From the NCBI GenBank assembly GCA_907165275.2, contig OU015666.1:588001-652000 (forward strand): a stretch of 64,000 bases of DNA, given 5' to 3'. The notes beneath the pieces were generated by a model. That model ran no database searches, was not told the origin of the DNA, and saw only the letters and a program-made list of their open reading frames with translations. Origin of the DNA: Zygaena filipendulae (Eukaryota; Arthropoda; Insecta; Lepidoptera; Zygaenidae). This document shows, piece after piece, positions 40,789-52,165 of the stretch. A program made the translations under genes and the position numbers. How positions within the stretch are numbered: position 1 is the stretch's first letter; every line of letters starts with the position of its first letter.

Positions 40789-41205
40789 TTGCGAATAAAT
40801 CATTGAAAAAATTGAAAACATTGCTAAAAATCCAAAAATCACAGGTGAAATTAATTCAATAAAAGTTTACTAAATAATAACAAGATGTCGCTACCTACAT
40901 ACAAATACATATTTAGGGTTCACCATTAATACTTGGGTTGTTAAGTCAGTAAGATTATTTTATAATTTTTATATAGTAATTTTTTCTTGGGATTTATTTA
41001 TAATATAGTGACTGTTTATTTTATCGATTTGTCTACTAATACAGTTCCTAATTATTGGTATAGATGGCGCTACGAGTATCCCGATTCGTTCTTTGCAATG
41101 AATACATTTTTTTTTTATAAAAAAATACATAATGTTATTGTCATAGCAACGCATGAGTGGAGACGCAGGAAATAGTTAGTTGAACTAAAAAAACTATTAT
41201 CAAAA
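40789..41205. other. AT-rich spacer
   Basis: No supported feature. Confidence 0.4.
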
Positions 41206-41390
41206 AAACTATTATAAATGCGAAAGTAACTCTGTGCGTCTGTCTGTTACCTTTCACGCCTTAATTTATTTAACCTATCAGCACTTCAATTTTGCAAACA
41301 CGTTGAACGAGGTACAAAAAGGACATGGGGTAGTTTTTTTTATATTTCGGAGTTCCCGCAGGAACTCCGCAATTAACATGGGTGAAACCG
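41206..41390 (+). mobile_element. Degenerate Helitron, TTACGC type
   Basis: ACTATTATAAATGCGAAAGT, TTTCACGCCTTAA and GTTCCCGCAGGAACTCCGCA are recognisable. The terminal CTAG is lost. Confidence 0.52.
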
Positions 41391-41490
41391 TATGTGCAAT
41401 GTGTTGTCAGTAGTACAGAAAAGAACATAATTACAAAGTAGCTGTATTCGAGATTTTTAGATATGAAAATATTTTTAGATGTTGTTATTA

Positions 41491-41862
41491 TACTACTAAT
41501 ATTATAAACGCGAAAGTTTGTAAGTATGTATGGATGGATGGATGGATGTTTGTTTCTCTTTCGCCCAAAAACTACTGAATGGATTTAAATGAAACTTTAC
41601 AATAATATAGCTTATCAATAATGTAAGTTAAGGGCCTAGTGACCTATAACACGAGCTCTCTTCGAACCTAGTTTAGGCACCAGGCTCACAAATCACAATT
41701 AAGATTATATTATCGTTGTTTTAAGCCTCACTATACTTTTCTGTTTTCGTTGTTGAAATAAATTATTATTATACATCAGATTAACACATAGGGTACTCTT
41801 TATCTCGGAATTCCCGCGGGAACTCTGATATTAACGCGGGTGAAACCGCGGGGCACAACTAG
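41491..41862 (+). mobile_element. Helitron, ATGGATGG type, split by a retroposon tail
   Basis: It starts TACTACTAATATTATAAACG, has (ATGG)n and CTACTGAATGGATTTAAATG, and ends CGCGGGtgaaaCCGCGGGG..CTAG|T. 41615-41770 is an insertion ending GTTGAAATAAATTATTATTA, between AGCTTA and TACATCAG, which are continuous at 60299 and 53239. Confidence 0.68.
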
Positions 41863-41869
41863 TTTATTA

Positions 41870-42035
41870 TATAGTTGAAGGGTCTGTTTGTTAGATTGAA
41901 CGCGCTAACCTTAGGAACTACTGGTTTGGATTGAAAAATTATTTTAGTTTTGGATAGTTCATTTATCAAGGAAGGCTACAGGCTGTAGGTACCTATAACA
42001 TCCGATGGGATCGGGGCACAGCTGCTAGTACGGTA
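41870..42035 (+). repeat. Old repeat fragment (GTCTGTTTGTTAGATTGAAC)
   Basis: GAACGCGCTAACCTTAGGAA and GATAGTTCATTTATCAAGGA are typical of another lepidopteran dispersed family. It ends near GGGGCACAGCTGCTAGTA. It is degenerate. Confidence 0.35.
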
Positions 42036-43479
42036 TATATATTTTTTTTACTCTTTACCTTTGGGATATTCTGTGTATAGGTATAATAATGTAAATGTAT
42101 CTTATAATGATTTTGCTGGTCATTTTCGCCCTTGAAACAAGACCAGCTGCTCGGCAAATATGTGCTTTTAGTTCCGGAGCTGTCAGACTTCTTGACATTA
42201 CAAACAGATTTTTAGGGTTCCATTACCAGTTGATCAAAAACGGAAGCCTTCTAATTTGTCATTGTTATTTGGTCTATCTGTCCTTTGACACAATATACAT
42301 TATATTGATTGAAACTATAAAAATGGAAGGAAGATAGATGCATTGTATGGTCTGCCATACAATGGTGTAGTTAAATCCCAAAAATTAAAAACAAATTTAC
42401 CTATGGTACTTCATACATGCAACTGAGGGAGAAAAAAAGTCAGTGCACGAAAGAGTGTGGGGTATCGTTAGGTACAGTTGAAACTGACTTTTATTTTAGT
42501 TAAGTCAATAGTTAATGAGTTATACGCTCCTAAATAGTGATGATAAATAGTAAAAACTTTTTAACAATTAAAATTCACGTTGGAAGAACTTATAAAACAG
42601 TTTCAATGAAAATTGGATTGAATTTGATAAGAATTGGATTTTTTGAAACATGGAATAGGGAAAAAAATCTTCATTAATTCAATGGGGTAGAAAATTGTCA
42701 ATTAGTTCCAACCTAGAGGGCGCCAAATGTTTGTTACACAAGATCTGCCAATCTACATAGAAACTGAGTATATTTTTGTTGTTTTCACTAGTTAAATAAA
42801 TTATGGGACGCTGTTGTAGCTTTTGGTTGTGAGGAAATAGGTGTACAGCAATTCCCAAGTGATTTAACATTAAGGAAAGAGGGATAAATAAATCAATGGA
42901 TTTTTTGAGGTTATATAGGAAACATTTTAAAGAAACTGATTGTGAGACCACGTCTAGAACATACAAATACATCACAAAACTAATTTAAAGACTCAACAAA
43001 GCTAAACTAGTGCTTATAAATTCAAAAAGGCAATAAACAGTTGTTTTAAAAGTGTTTTGACAGGTAACAAACACACAGCGCCCTCTGCTTAAAAGCTTTG
43101 CGTTTTCTTTCCCATTTAAACGGTCAAAGTTCTTTCTCCCTACGGAACCCTTCTCTGTGTGTGATCTGACATGCACTTAATCGGTTTTTTTTACTTTACC
43201 GCACACCTATTTCTGGTTTGGTTGGGACCATTAGATTGGCGAACCACAGGATATGACTCTTTTGGCACCGAGAGATTCGGGCTTATACCTGGGTGTCGTG
43301 TTGTTACATTTCAACCATTTTGAATGCCTTTCGATAATTTTGACAGATCTATACAAACTCGTAACTCACACTTTATTATTTGTTATTTGGTATCAAATAA
43401 ACTTTGTTCTATTCAAATAAGCGGTTTCCATCAATAGGTACTAAAACTAATATAAAACGGTAGATTCCGCGGTTTGGTA
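42036..43479. other. Relatively repeat-poor spacer
   Basis: 42200-42290 has a GGGTTCCATTACCAGTTGAT remnant of the 17985 repeat type. Frames at 42095, 42679 and 42985 show no recognisable domain. Otherwise unassigned. Confidence 0.35.
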
Positions 43480-43692
43480 TCCCTACTAATATTATAAAAT
43501 ATGCGAAAGTAACTCTGTCTGTCTGTTTATCTGTCTGTCTGACTGTCTGTTACGCTTTCACGGCTTAACGGCTCGACCGATCACCACGAAATTTTGCATA
43601 CACGTTGTCGGTGGTACAGAGAAGGACATATAGGGTACTTTTGATCCCGGAATTCTCGCAGGAACTCCGAGATTACCGCGGGGAACAGCTGG
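43480..43692 (+). mobile_element. Non-autonomous Helitron, TTACGC type
   Basis: A complete copy: TCCCTACTAATATTATAAAA, (GTCT)n, GTTACGCTTTCACGGCTTAA, and an end of TTACCGCGGGGAACAG then CTGG, with flanking A and T. Part of the hairpin is deleted. Confidence 0.75.
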
Positions 43693-43919
43693 TATTAAAT
43701 ATATTAACCAAAAAATGGGCAGCGATTTTTAAAACTGTTGAATATATCTGTGTATTTGTTCATGCTAGTCTTCGGAACGACATAACAGATTTTCATGTGG
43801 ATTTCACAGATACATTGAGACTGGACTACCTGGATTTACCTTTTAGCTTTTTAGCAAAAGTGAAATTTTAATAATATCGCCTAGCAACCTAATTGTCGGT
43901 AATAGGAATCCAAACATTA

Positions 43920-44078
43920 CTTGTTTGTTACGCTTTCATGCCTTAACGGCACAACCGATCATCATGAAATTTCGCATACACGCTGTCAGGGGTACAGAGA
44001 AGGATACAGGATATTTTTTATTTCGAAATTCCCGCGGGAACTTCGAAATTAAGCGGGTGAAACTTCGGGGCACAATTA
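43920..44078 (+). mobile_element. 5'-truncated Helitron, TTACGC type
   Basis: GTTACGCTTTCATGCCTTAA to AAGCGGGTGAAACTTCGGGG then TTAA. No TC start is visible. Confidence 0.58.
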
Positions 44079-44269
44079 ATCTGAGCATAAAGCTGACAGG
44101 GCATCTGGCGTGTGACGGTGTCACATCGGGCACTTCAACAGCTATAACGAGCCAGTTCACCCACTGAAGAATAGTAGAAATAACCGGCCAGCTACGACTC
44201 AGGACGATGAGTGTGGGGTCCGTATGGTTATATAAAATGGTGTAGGCAATATATCACAATCTATACTAC

Positions 44270-44439
44270 TATCATAAAGAGCAAAAGTTTGTGAGTTCGT
44301 TACGTCGTAGGAGATAATCTCTGGATCTACTGAACCGATTTTGAAAATGTTTTCACTTAGTGACGTAGGGTACTTTTTATCACGGAATTCCCGCGAGAAT
44401 TCCGCAATTACCGCGGGTGAAACCGCGGGGGTCAGCTAG
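44270..44439 (+). mobile_element. Helitron, GTAATCTCTGG type
   Basis: TCTATACTACTATCATAAAG, GATAATCTCTGGATCTACTG and the hairpin CCGCGGGtgaaaCCGCGGGG then CTAG|T. A small internal deletion makes it shorter than 20910-21174. Confidence 0.7.
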
Positions 44440-44571
44440 TGAATTATATAGATATAGTTCGTAATAGTGGTTGATAGATAGTAGTTAATTATTAGAGCTA
44501 TCTACAGTAGTCTATAGACTCAGTGAGTAAACACGAAATTTTGAAAAAATAATTGACTTATGAAGCAAGAA

Positions 44572-44790
44572 GGGATTTCACGCAGTTCCCGCCGGGAATC
44601 CCAAATTAATGTAGGTGAAACCGCAGGGAACAAACTAGTTTTATTACAGGCAAAGTGAGTCTTTGGAATTACTGAACCGATTCCAAACGTTCTGTCTTAC
44701 AGAAAGTTACAGTTATCTTCTTCTTTAGGTAAAATATAGAATACTTGTATCCCAGAACAGAGAGCTCCCGAGGGATTCTCAAATATCCCA
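44572..44790 (+). mobile_element. Helitron remnants
   Basis: 44572-44639 is a 3' end (GTTCCCGCCGGGAATCCCAA .. CTAG|T). 44640-44790 is a decayed GGAATTACTGAACCGATTCC module without an end. Confidence 0.4.
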
Positions 44791-45270
44791 ATTGCAAAAT
44801 CCAAACATTATGGTGAAGATTATGCAGATTCAAAATTTTGAAGAGAATTCAAAAACACATATAAAAATCTTTAAATTTTATAGCGAAAAGTTGGATACAG
44901 ACAGATGGATAAAGGTTTTTGTTGTTGTTTGTGGTGCCCTTAATAGACACATGCCCTGTCAGCTGTGGAATTATAGAAAGGCGTACGATTTTTTTTTACA
45001 ATATACAAAATAATAATAATTTTGTGTAACTTTTATAGGATATGTTTATGCAAACACACCGGTCCGCCGTCAGCGGCTTTTGTGAAGGAATTTAATAATT
45101 TATAATATAAATAAATAACTACATGAGCTCGCAGCTTTCGATTTTATAGATAACTGGATATCAAAATACACCTTTTCGTGTTAATTTCGGCTGCTCTATG
45201 GAAAAACAAAGTTATTGCAACGGAATAAATTTTACACGACGAGCAAAAAACCGGAAATCGCTTTATATAT
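44791..45270. other. Spacer, no supported gene
   Basis: A 73-codon frame at 44792-45013 has no recognised motif. Confidence 0.35.
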
Positions 45271-45506
45271 GGACATAGATAAGCAATAGTGTGTTAACCC
45301 ACATTGGAGAAATTTCGAGTAAATCGTGTTTTAAAATCATAGCGTCATTTTGTTTCAGCATTTTTTTATGTTTAACATTTTTTTGGTATTTAAACAATGT
45401 AATAAGGTAAACACATATTTTATAAAACGTTTTATAACACTCAATAAAGCGTTCTGAATCAATAACTTAATATTGTGGGTTAACATGTTATTGCTTATCT
45501 GCGTCC
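45271..45506 (-). mobile_element. GGAC-MITE copy 4, TSD ATAT
   Basis: A 236-bp copy in reverse orientation with ATAT at 45267-45270 and 45507-45510. The terminal repeats GGACATAGATAAGCAATAG and its partner are intact. Confidence 0.88.
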
Positions 45507-45924
45507 ATATAACTAATCTTCCATAATTTAACGATTTCTTTAATTTTAACTTCTCTAAGACTAAGGTTTTGAGTAAGTAGAAACATCCGATATGCGTGAA
45601 AAGTACCAAAAATACAAAAAAAAACAAAAAAATATTTTGAAAAAAAAAAAATGTCAGCTTTGTTGCTTTGTTTTTCCGCGGAGCAGCCGATTTGTTTGAG
45701 AGAATGGACAAAGGTTTTAGATCGTTATTTCGAACAAAGTGACGACATTATGAAAATTAATATCATAGCTTTATCTAGCTGTTACTGTCGCGATTTCATC
45801 GATGTGTCGCCAACACATCCTTCGGGCAACGAAGGGCGACCGAAACCTCTTCGGTCTGATTGATTTCTCTCCGTGTATCCTATGCGTGTTTTCAGAAAAC
45901 GTGTATGCAAAATTTTGTTCTGAT
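45507..45924. other. Spacer, unassigned
   Basis: An A-rich run at 45613-45651 is the only notable feature. A 70-codon frame at 45651-45863 is unsupported. Confidence 0.35.
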
Positions 45925-46090
45925 AGGTTCTGCGAATCTGAGTTTGTTTGTTACTTTATCACGCCTTAACTGCTTAACCGATCATCACGAAACTTTGCAT
46001 AGGTAGGTACTTACATATTCTCTGAAGTACAGAGAATTACATAGGGTAGGTGCACTCCGAAAACAATGCCGTTTTAACCCGCGAGAACAG
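45925..46090 (+). mobile_element. Degenerate Helitron, TTACGC type
   Basis: TCACGCCTTAACTGCTTAAC and GATCATCACGAAACTTTGCA are retained. The 3' module is missing. Confidence 0.42.
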
Positions 46091-46721
46091 ATAGCTACCA
46101 AATAAAAAAAGATAAGTTTTTATTCCTACACGTCGAATAATTCCCAAGCAACGATAAATAACTTCGTTACCCCAAAGAGTGGCAAGCACAGAGATCATGC
46201 GATCGCGAAAAAAATTTGTTGGAAGCGTTCGAAAACCTTCAACTTGTACCACCGCAGCGGTTCAGTAATGACATTAACCTAAAGACGCTCACATAATAAT
46301 CAACGCGCACAACCGGCACGAGCATCTGATAGTGTGGGTACAGGCAGGCAAATACATCCCCGACCATAGACGATGTAGAGCGGTAGTTTCATTCCAAATT
46401 CCGGTTCGAAATTCTTATTGAATGGCTGCGTGGAAAAAAAAAAACGACACGAAATTACGTTAGCGCAGAGACGTAGTCACGTGATCTCTAATCCTTTAAG
46501 CACACCTTCAGTTCCATGATTTTGCTCGCGCCGAATACTATCATTTATTCTTATTCTGTGTTTTTAAATTGGTCATCTTTCTGACAAGTTTTTGAGTTAA
46601 AATTAAAATCGTTAAAAAGATTAATCTTATGAAGTGAGCCGCATAAAGTTCTCGATAAAAGATAAAATGATACATACTTTATGCCAATAAACGAAGTATC
46701 GTTACGACAAATACGCATTAC
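46091..46721. other. Spacer, unassigned
   Basis: It contains a moderately GC-rich patch at 46300-46380 without frame or splice support. Confidence 0.35.
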
Positions 46722-46890
46722 TACAGATTAGTTTGTAAGTTTGTATGTAGGAGGTAATCTCTGGAACTATAGAAACAATTCTAAAAATTGTTTCACTAAT
46801 AATAATAAGATACATTATCCTTGAATCACTTAGGATATTTTTCCAATCCTGGATGGAGTCCTGAACTTCACGCTTGTGAAACCAATTGAA
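46722..46890 (+). mobile_element. Degenerate Helitron, GTAATCTCTGG type
   Basis: GGTAATCTCTGGAACTATAG and TTCACGCTTGTGAAACC persist. The end is lost. Confidence 0.42.
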
Positions 46891-46917
46891 AAGCGAACAG
46901 GGAACTCTGGGTGAAAG

Positions 46918-47046
46918 CTTATCATCATCATGTCAGCTGAAAGATGCCCATTGCTGGATATAGGCCTCGCCCGAGGATCGCCACAACGACAGCTCCTGCG
47001 CTTCCCGCATCCAACGGCGTCCCGCAACCTTTACCAAGTCATCTAG
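46918..47046 (-). pseudogene. RTE-like reverse transcriptase C-terminal remnant
   Basis: The minus frame reads DDLVKVAGRRWMREAQELSL, then WRSSGEAYIQQWASFS, and stops at 46933-46935. (ATGATG)n-like repeats follow as the 3' tail. The W..A....WR..GEAY.QQW pattern is that of RTE-type ORF2 C-termini. Only about 36 codons remain. Confidence 0.62.
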
Positions 47047-47076
47047 TTAGTATTAATATACAATCACAAATCGTCT

Positions 47077-47278
47077 GCGGGGTTAGCCAAGTTGACATTC
47101 TGCAATCTTAACGCATAGAAAACATAAGTAACGAACCGTCATGTCACTTGGTCAGCCAATCAAAACTTTAGTTTTCAAGTGGTCACGTAAAGCTAGAGTT
47201 TTGATTGGCTGACCAAAGTTTTCTATTCTAGTTTTCTATGCGGTAAAGATTGTAGAATATCAACTTGGCTAACCCCGC
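47077..47278. mobile_element. AAGTTGAC inverted-repeat MITE
   Basis: 202 bp. The outer arms GCGGGGTTAGCCAAGTTGA are complementary and continue about 45 bp (CGCATAGAAAAC). The centre carries a further 18-bp perfect inverted repeat (GGTCAGCCAATCAAAACT). No target duplication was resolved. Confidence 0.7.
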
Positions 47279-47591
47279 TGTACACGAGTAGACTGCAAAG
47301 AACATGGAATGGAGGCTACTTATTTAAGTGTACGACTGTACGTTCACGGCGTCGAGTCAGGCACCCGATGCGGTAGGAACAGCTGATGTCGTGACACCTG
47401 ACCCAGGTGTGAGCGTGGCGTGTGACAAGTGCGAATTTTTAAGTGTGCGTGCGGGGAGACCGGGCCAATCGGTATGTCCGCACACTCGTTTCATTGGAAG
47501 CCTATTTGTAATTGTAGATTTTGTTGGTTTTGGATGTTTTGAATCCAAAATGAACGTATACAAATTTTATTCACCCACATTAATAGTAGTA
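47279..47591. other. GC-richer spacer
   Basis: 47345-47500 is GC-richer than its surroundings and has a CCAATCGGT motif. A 109-codon plus frame and a 68-codon minus frame overlap here without recognised domains. A promoter or exon cannot be shown. Confidence 0.3.
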
Positions 47592-47725
47592 GTGTACCCG
47601 ATAAAAATTACCCTGTTCTTTTATGCACCCCTGATAACGTGTATGAAAGTTTCATGATAATTGGTTGAGTAGTTAAAGCGTGGAAGCGTAACAAATAGGT
47701 AAACTCACACTCTCGTTTATAATTT
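47592..47725 (-). mobile_element. Degenerate Helitron fragment
   Basis: TTACGCTTCCACGCTTTAAC, TCATGAAACTTTCATACACG and AGGGGTGCATAAAAGAACAG on the minus strand match the TTACGC module. Confidence 0.5.
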
Positions 47726-49193
47726 TAAAATATTCCGTATCAGTTTCATCGGATAACAACATAATTTGGTGTTTTATTATTATTTTTGTGAAACTGAAAA
47801 TTGTCTAACAAATTAAAAATGCCATTTGATTGGACATGATTGGAACTTCTAATCTCCATTATATCATCAGTAAACAACCGATGTAGCACGTACCTGCTTG
47901 CACTGTTTTTATGATAAATGTACCAACTTGAAATCGCAAATCTAGGCTTTCCAATGATTCTTGGGTGATTGATATCTTTTTTCCAGAAAAAAAAGAGACA
48001 ATAATCATAATTTTTGTTGTTTATGATATTTAAATAATATACATTATAATTAATATGCATTTGATTAATGCTCTGTTTGTCTTTATGACAATATAGAAAT
48101 AAAAAAATTTCGTCAAATTAAAATACTTTGTTAGTCAGCAGTTAGCAAGACCATTATTGTACTCTTTGCTCACCCTTGGATCCACACATAACTTCAACTA
48201 GATTAATATCTTCAACTAGATTCACATTGATTTCCGATTTCCTTCAGGTACGCTCTGTTTTCTAGAGCAAAAAGTTACCCTTACTATTTCCAATTTAATT
48301 CCAATCTGCCATCAAGTAATTTTTTTATGACAGAAATACTACATATGTCCTTAGAAATACCAAATTATCTTCCGTTTATAGCATACTTACAGACCAACTC
48401 AAAGGTGTTTCAAAACTAATCAGATGTTACAGAAATCCACAAATTAAATCAGATTGTAACAAACTTCGCCTCTTGTCATTGAAATAATCATGAGCTGCAG
48501 CATGAAGTAAATAATTAGGCACATCATTTAAGTATCAACCATACGGTATTACGATATCTACATCTGAAATTTAATCAAGACAATCTTTTGTCCCAGACTG
48601 GCTGGATCATAATAGATTTATCCCACAAAACTGTTGAATATACATAAACATAGAAATAAAAAGAAATTGTCATGTTAAACGAAGCGGTCGCATACACAAT
48701 TTGGGATAAACATTACTCATTCTATTCACACCGGTCGGACAATGCCCGCTCTCCCCAGTGGTTCGGAGGATGCGTGTGCGCACAGCTTATGCACTCGCCG
48801 ACCAATGGCGTACGATTACAATTGTTGTGTTCGAAATTCAAAACCGGTCTATCAGCTGACTGTGTTTCTGGTCGAGTAAACACGTTGAATGAAATTCGAA
48901 AAAAAGAAGAAGGTGAAGTTTATTTCAATGAATTCAATTCCGTTAGGTATTAGTTTATTGCAGATCCAGTCAAGTCTTAGGTGATACCTTACTTTTAACC
49001 GACTTCCAAAAAGGAGGAGGTTATGTATTCGGCTGTATGTATGTTTTTTTTTTAAAATTCTGATTTTCTTACCACTGATAACTTACCTATTTTAGCTTAT
49101 TTTGTCACGATGAAGCCGATTCTAAAAGCTTTTGCGCTTGCGCTTTACTGCAATATTTAATTTGGGTTGACATTTGTTACCTATATTATTAGA
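47726..49193. other. Repeat-poor spacer
   Basis: 48995-49050 is a plus-strand fragment of the AACCGACTTCC repeat (AGGAGGAGGTTATGTATTCG). Frames at 47746 (minus) and 48672 (plus) have no recognised domain. 48730-48860 is somewhat GC-richer. Confidence 0.35.
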
Positions 49194-49408
49194 CTAGCTG
49201 TGCCCTGCGGTTTCACCCGCGGTAATTTCGGAGTTTCCGCGGGAATTCCGGGATAAAAAGTGCTCTATGTCCTTCTCTGTACCCCTGATAACATGCATGC
49301 CAAATTTCATCCAAATCCATTCAGCCGTTTTTGCGTGATTGAGTAACAAACATCCAAACATCTAAATATCCAAACATCCACACTTTCACATTTATAATAT
49401 TAGTAGGA
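49194..49408 (-). mobile_element. Non-autonomous Helitron, S-type
   Basis: A complete minus-strand copy with TC start, CCGCGGG hairpin, CTAG and flanking A/T. The ATGTTTGGA module is repeated once more than usual. Confidence 0.78.
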
Positions 49409-49675
49409 TTAATATAATATAATTAATTTTATGCTAAAAGTACAATCCCTGGAGTTTTCCACTCTTCTCAAAGAAATTGTAATTTGTGGCATATTTCAAG
49501 AGTTATTATGTAACCTACGAAATACACGTAAATAAATTCTGATTCTGATTCTTTGTCATAACTTACATTATTATCTTTGAGTAATTATAAGGATAATTTT
49601 CAATATCGGTTGATTGATAAGTTTTATGTTTACAAGGAATTCCAAAACTCTAGTTCAGGTACTTTTATATATTAT

Positions 49676-49842
49676 ACGAGTATATGAAATGTACATTTGT
49701 ACGTTTGTCCTCTATGCTTTCCTAAACCATTGACTGGATTGTGATGAAATTTTGGTGGATCGTTCTGCGGAGGTTCCTGTTATAAAAAAAATCCTGCGGT
49801 AATTCCGAAACTCGTGCGAGTGAAACAGCGGGCACCATCTAG
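49676..49842 (+). mobile_element. Helitron, CCTCTATGCGTTTC type
   Basis: GTCCTCTATGCTTTCCTAAA, GTGATGAAATTTTGGTGGAT and a decayed end GTGAAACAGCGGGC..CTAG|T. Confidence 0.52.
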
Positions 49843-50098
49843 TGCTATAAAAGAAGCCCCAACTACATATAAAATGTAAATATTCATAGGGGAAACAACT
49901 TCGCTACCTATTAGCGTTGTAACGTGCAAAATATTTGAACCCAATTTAAGTTCGCATAACGAGCTTTTTGTGGGCTTGCGCTCCTAATAACTTAATTTGA
50001 GGCGTGAACTTTCCGTGTCAATTAATTTACTTATTCAAACTGGTTGTACATCAACAAGAAAAGCTCTAGGTGGTGATCAGTAATCTTATCTATACTAA
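49843..50098. other. Short spacer
   Basis: Nothing recognised. Confidence 0.4.
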
Positions 50099-50325
50099 TA
50101 TTAGGTATACCGAGGTAAAGTTTGTGACTTTTCGAGTTTTTGAGTTTGTGAATTGTGACTTTGTGACTTTGTGTCGTTATAGGGGGTAATCTCTGTATCT
50201 ACTGAATCGATTTTGAAAATTCTTTCACTTATAGGAAGCTACGGTAGTCCTGAGTGACATACGGTATTTTCATCCCGAAGTTCCCGCGGTAACTCCGAAA
50301 TTACTGCGGATGCGAGGACAGCTAA
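50099..50325 (+). mobile_element. Helitron, GTAATCTCTGG type
   Basis: It starts TCTATACTAATATTAGGTAT, with tandem TTTGTGACTTTG units, then GTAATCTCTGTATCTACTGA. It ends TTCCCGCGGTAACTCCGAAA .. CTAA. Confidence 0.65.
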
Positions 50326-50607
50326 CACGATAAAAACACTTGAAGAAATGAGTCAGTTCTTTAGAAATGTCAATATTACTGACATTATAATATTATAATC
50401 ATTAAGCACTATGTACCTACCTATGGTTTTTTTAAAGATTTATATTAATAAGTCATAGACACAATGGAAAGCACACCCGAGGTCATCGTTCTCAAGTATT
50501 TTCCTTTATAAATTTATACTTCGATCAACAATACCAATTTTGGTGCTGTGATCGAAGGTTTTATACGCCTAATAGATGGCGTTACGTGCACTGTAACAAC
50601 GCGTGAA

Positions 50608-50770
50608 AACACTCAGATTCGTTTTAATGATTAGGTACCTTATTAAGTAAAGATTTTTAGAACAAAACTGCCACAATCAGAGACTGTCATTAAATCATTG
50701 TTAATTGGCATTTAACTAATTAAGTTAGATTTAGTTGAATATAATCATCAAAACGACTGTGAGTGCGGCC
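50608..50770. mobile_element. GCACTCAGAGTC MITE copy 2
   Basis: The right arm GACTGTGAGTGCGGCC is clear and the left arm ACACTCAGATTCGTTTTAAT is decayed. The internal AAAACTGCCACAATCAGAGA matches 63641-63874. Confidence 0.55.
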
Positions 50771-51191
50771 GCATGTCAAGCCTGTTTGGAGACGAAGATT
50801 CAAGTAGGTACCTAATCACAATGGAACTCTATACAATTTACTATTCATTTAAGATAAATGTTTTACCATTTTTAACTATTGTGTTCGCTTTTATTAAATA
50901 AAAGTATACAATTAGTGTTTCATTTTTTCCAAAACCACTAAGTCCTACAACAAAAATTAATCTAGGAGTGTCTCGGATAAGTGGAGATTAAAGTGGGTTC
51001 TACTCTGAGGAACTTTTAAGATTTTTCAAGTATACCTACCTAAGTAATTGAAATTCTGAGTCTACTTTTGTTAAATCTGCTTTCAATTTAGCTTGATTAA
51101 GTTATAATTTGAAATATAAATTTTACTAACCCAAGATAAAATATTGAGTGCCAATCGCTCTCAGTGTAAGGCTGAAAATTTACGAAGTGTC
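50771..51191. other. AT-rich spacer
   Basis: Nothing recognised. Confidence 0.4.
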
Positions 51192-51224
51192 TAGTCGTCC
51201 ACTAAACGGATTATTATTTATCTA

Positions 51225-51383
51225 TCTTTCTTAATATATATAAATCACGTGTCACGTTGTTTGTCCGCGATGGACTCCGAAACTTCATAATATGGTCCAA
51301 CTTAAAAGATAGGATAGTTTTTATCCCGGAATTCCAGCGGGAACTCCGAAATTACCGCGGATGAAATTGCGGGGGACAGCTAG
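51225..51383 (+). mobile_element. Helitron, AATATATATAAATCACG type
   Basis: TCTTTCTTAATATATATAAA, GTGTCACGTTGTTTGTCCGC, then the 3' module and GCGGatgaaattGCGGGGGA..CTAG|T. The 5' module is shared with 34654-34832. Confidence 0.65.
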
Positions 51384-51537
51384 TTATTTAGTAGTCGTCC
51401 ATGGCCTGCTGAACTACATAAATTCACAAAAGAGGTTGTCAATATCTGCCAAAAGATTGTGAACCGTAACATACTGCTTAAAATTTAATGCATTTAACGC
51501 TTTTTTTTCGGTAAATTATAATTATGGTTTTTCCTGA

Positions 51538-51726
51538 GGAAAAGGAAAGAGAAAAAGAGGTAGACCAACGGAGAGGTGGCTCGACGGAATACTGAAAACA
51601 GTGGGAAATGACTGGATGGAAATGGCAATAGACAGAGATAAGTGGAGAAAAATGGAGGAGGCCTTCACTCTGTATAGAGAGGTCCTTAATAACAGTGATT
51701 TGTTTTCTTTTTTTGTTTGCATGTAA
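51538..51726 (+). pseudogene. RTE-like reverse transcriptase C-terminus
   Basis: 62 codons in one frame: GKGKRKRGRPTERWLDGIL, then GNDWMEMAIDRDKWRKMEEA, to a TAA at 51724-51726. The RGRP..RW and DR..WR..EEA pattern is that of ORF2 C-termini of RTE-type elements. A TGA directly upstream marks the truncation point. The AT-rich 3'UTR runs to (TAA)n at about 51875-51890. Confidence 0.62.
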
Positions 51727-52165
51727 TAATAAATTAATCTTTGTATTTTATTAATTTTGAATTGATACTTATTCTAAATAGTGTAATTTTTAATTTTAAT
51801 TTAATTTTTCTAAATTCAAATTGTATTTAAATATCAAATAATGTAATTTTTATTAAGGAATAAACAAGGCTTTAATAATAATAATAATTATTATTATGGT
51901 TAGGTATGGTTTATACCTACTGCAGCTGAGCACGTCGCGCGAGCCGAGCGAGCGTAGAGAGCGCGCCGCGGCAGCGACCGGCGATGCGCTAAAAACAGTG
52001 TACGGATCACGATATTTTGACAATTTAGGTACAATCTCGCGAGATAGATTATAATCTAACGGTATTAACAATTTTACAGTGACATATAGATACAATTTAT
52101 TAAAAAAAAATATGTTTATCACCTAAAAAGGTTTTTCATTCGACGTCCGATTAGTGGACGACTAG

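Larger units (their letters stand above)
51192..52165. mobile_element. Possible TAGTCGTCCACTAA inverted-repeat element
   Basis: TAGTCGTCCACTAAACGGA (51192-51210) and its near-complement (52146-52165) bound 974 bp. Within lie a Helitron (51225-51383), an RTE tail (51538-51890) and a GC-rich core (51920-52000). A third TAGTCGTCCA lies at 51390. Whether it is one element is uncertain. Confidence 0.38.

Noticed and set aside
51522..51722. 66-codon minus-strand frame
   Set aside because: It is the antisense of the RTE-like C-terminus on the plus strand.
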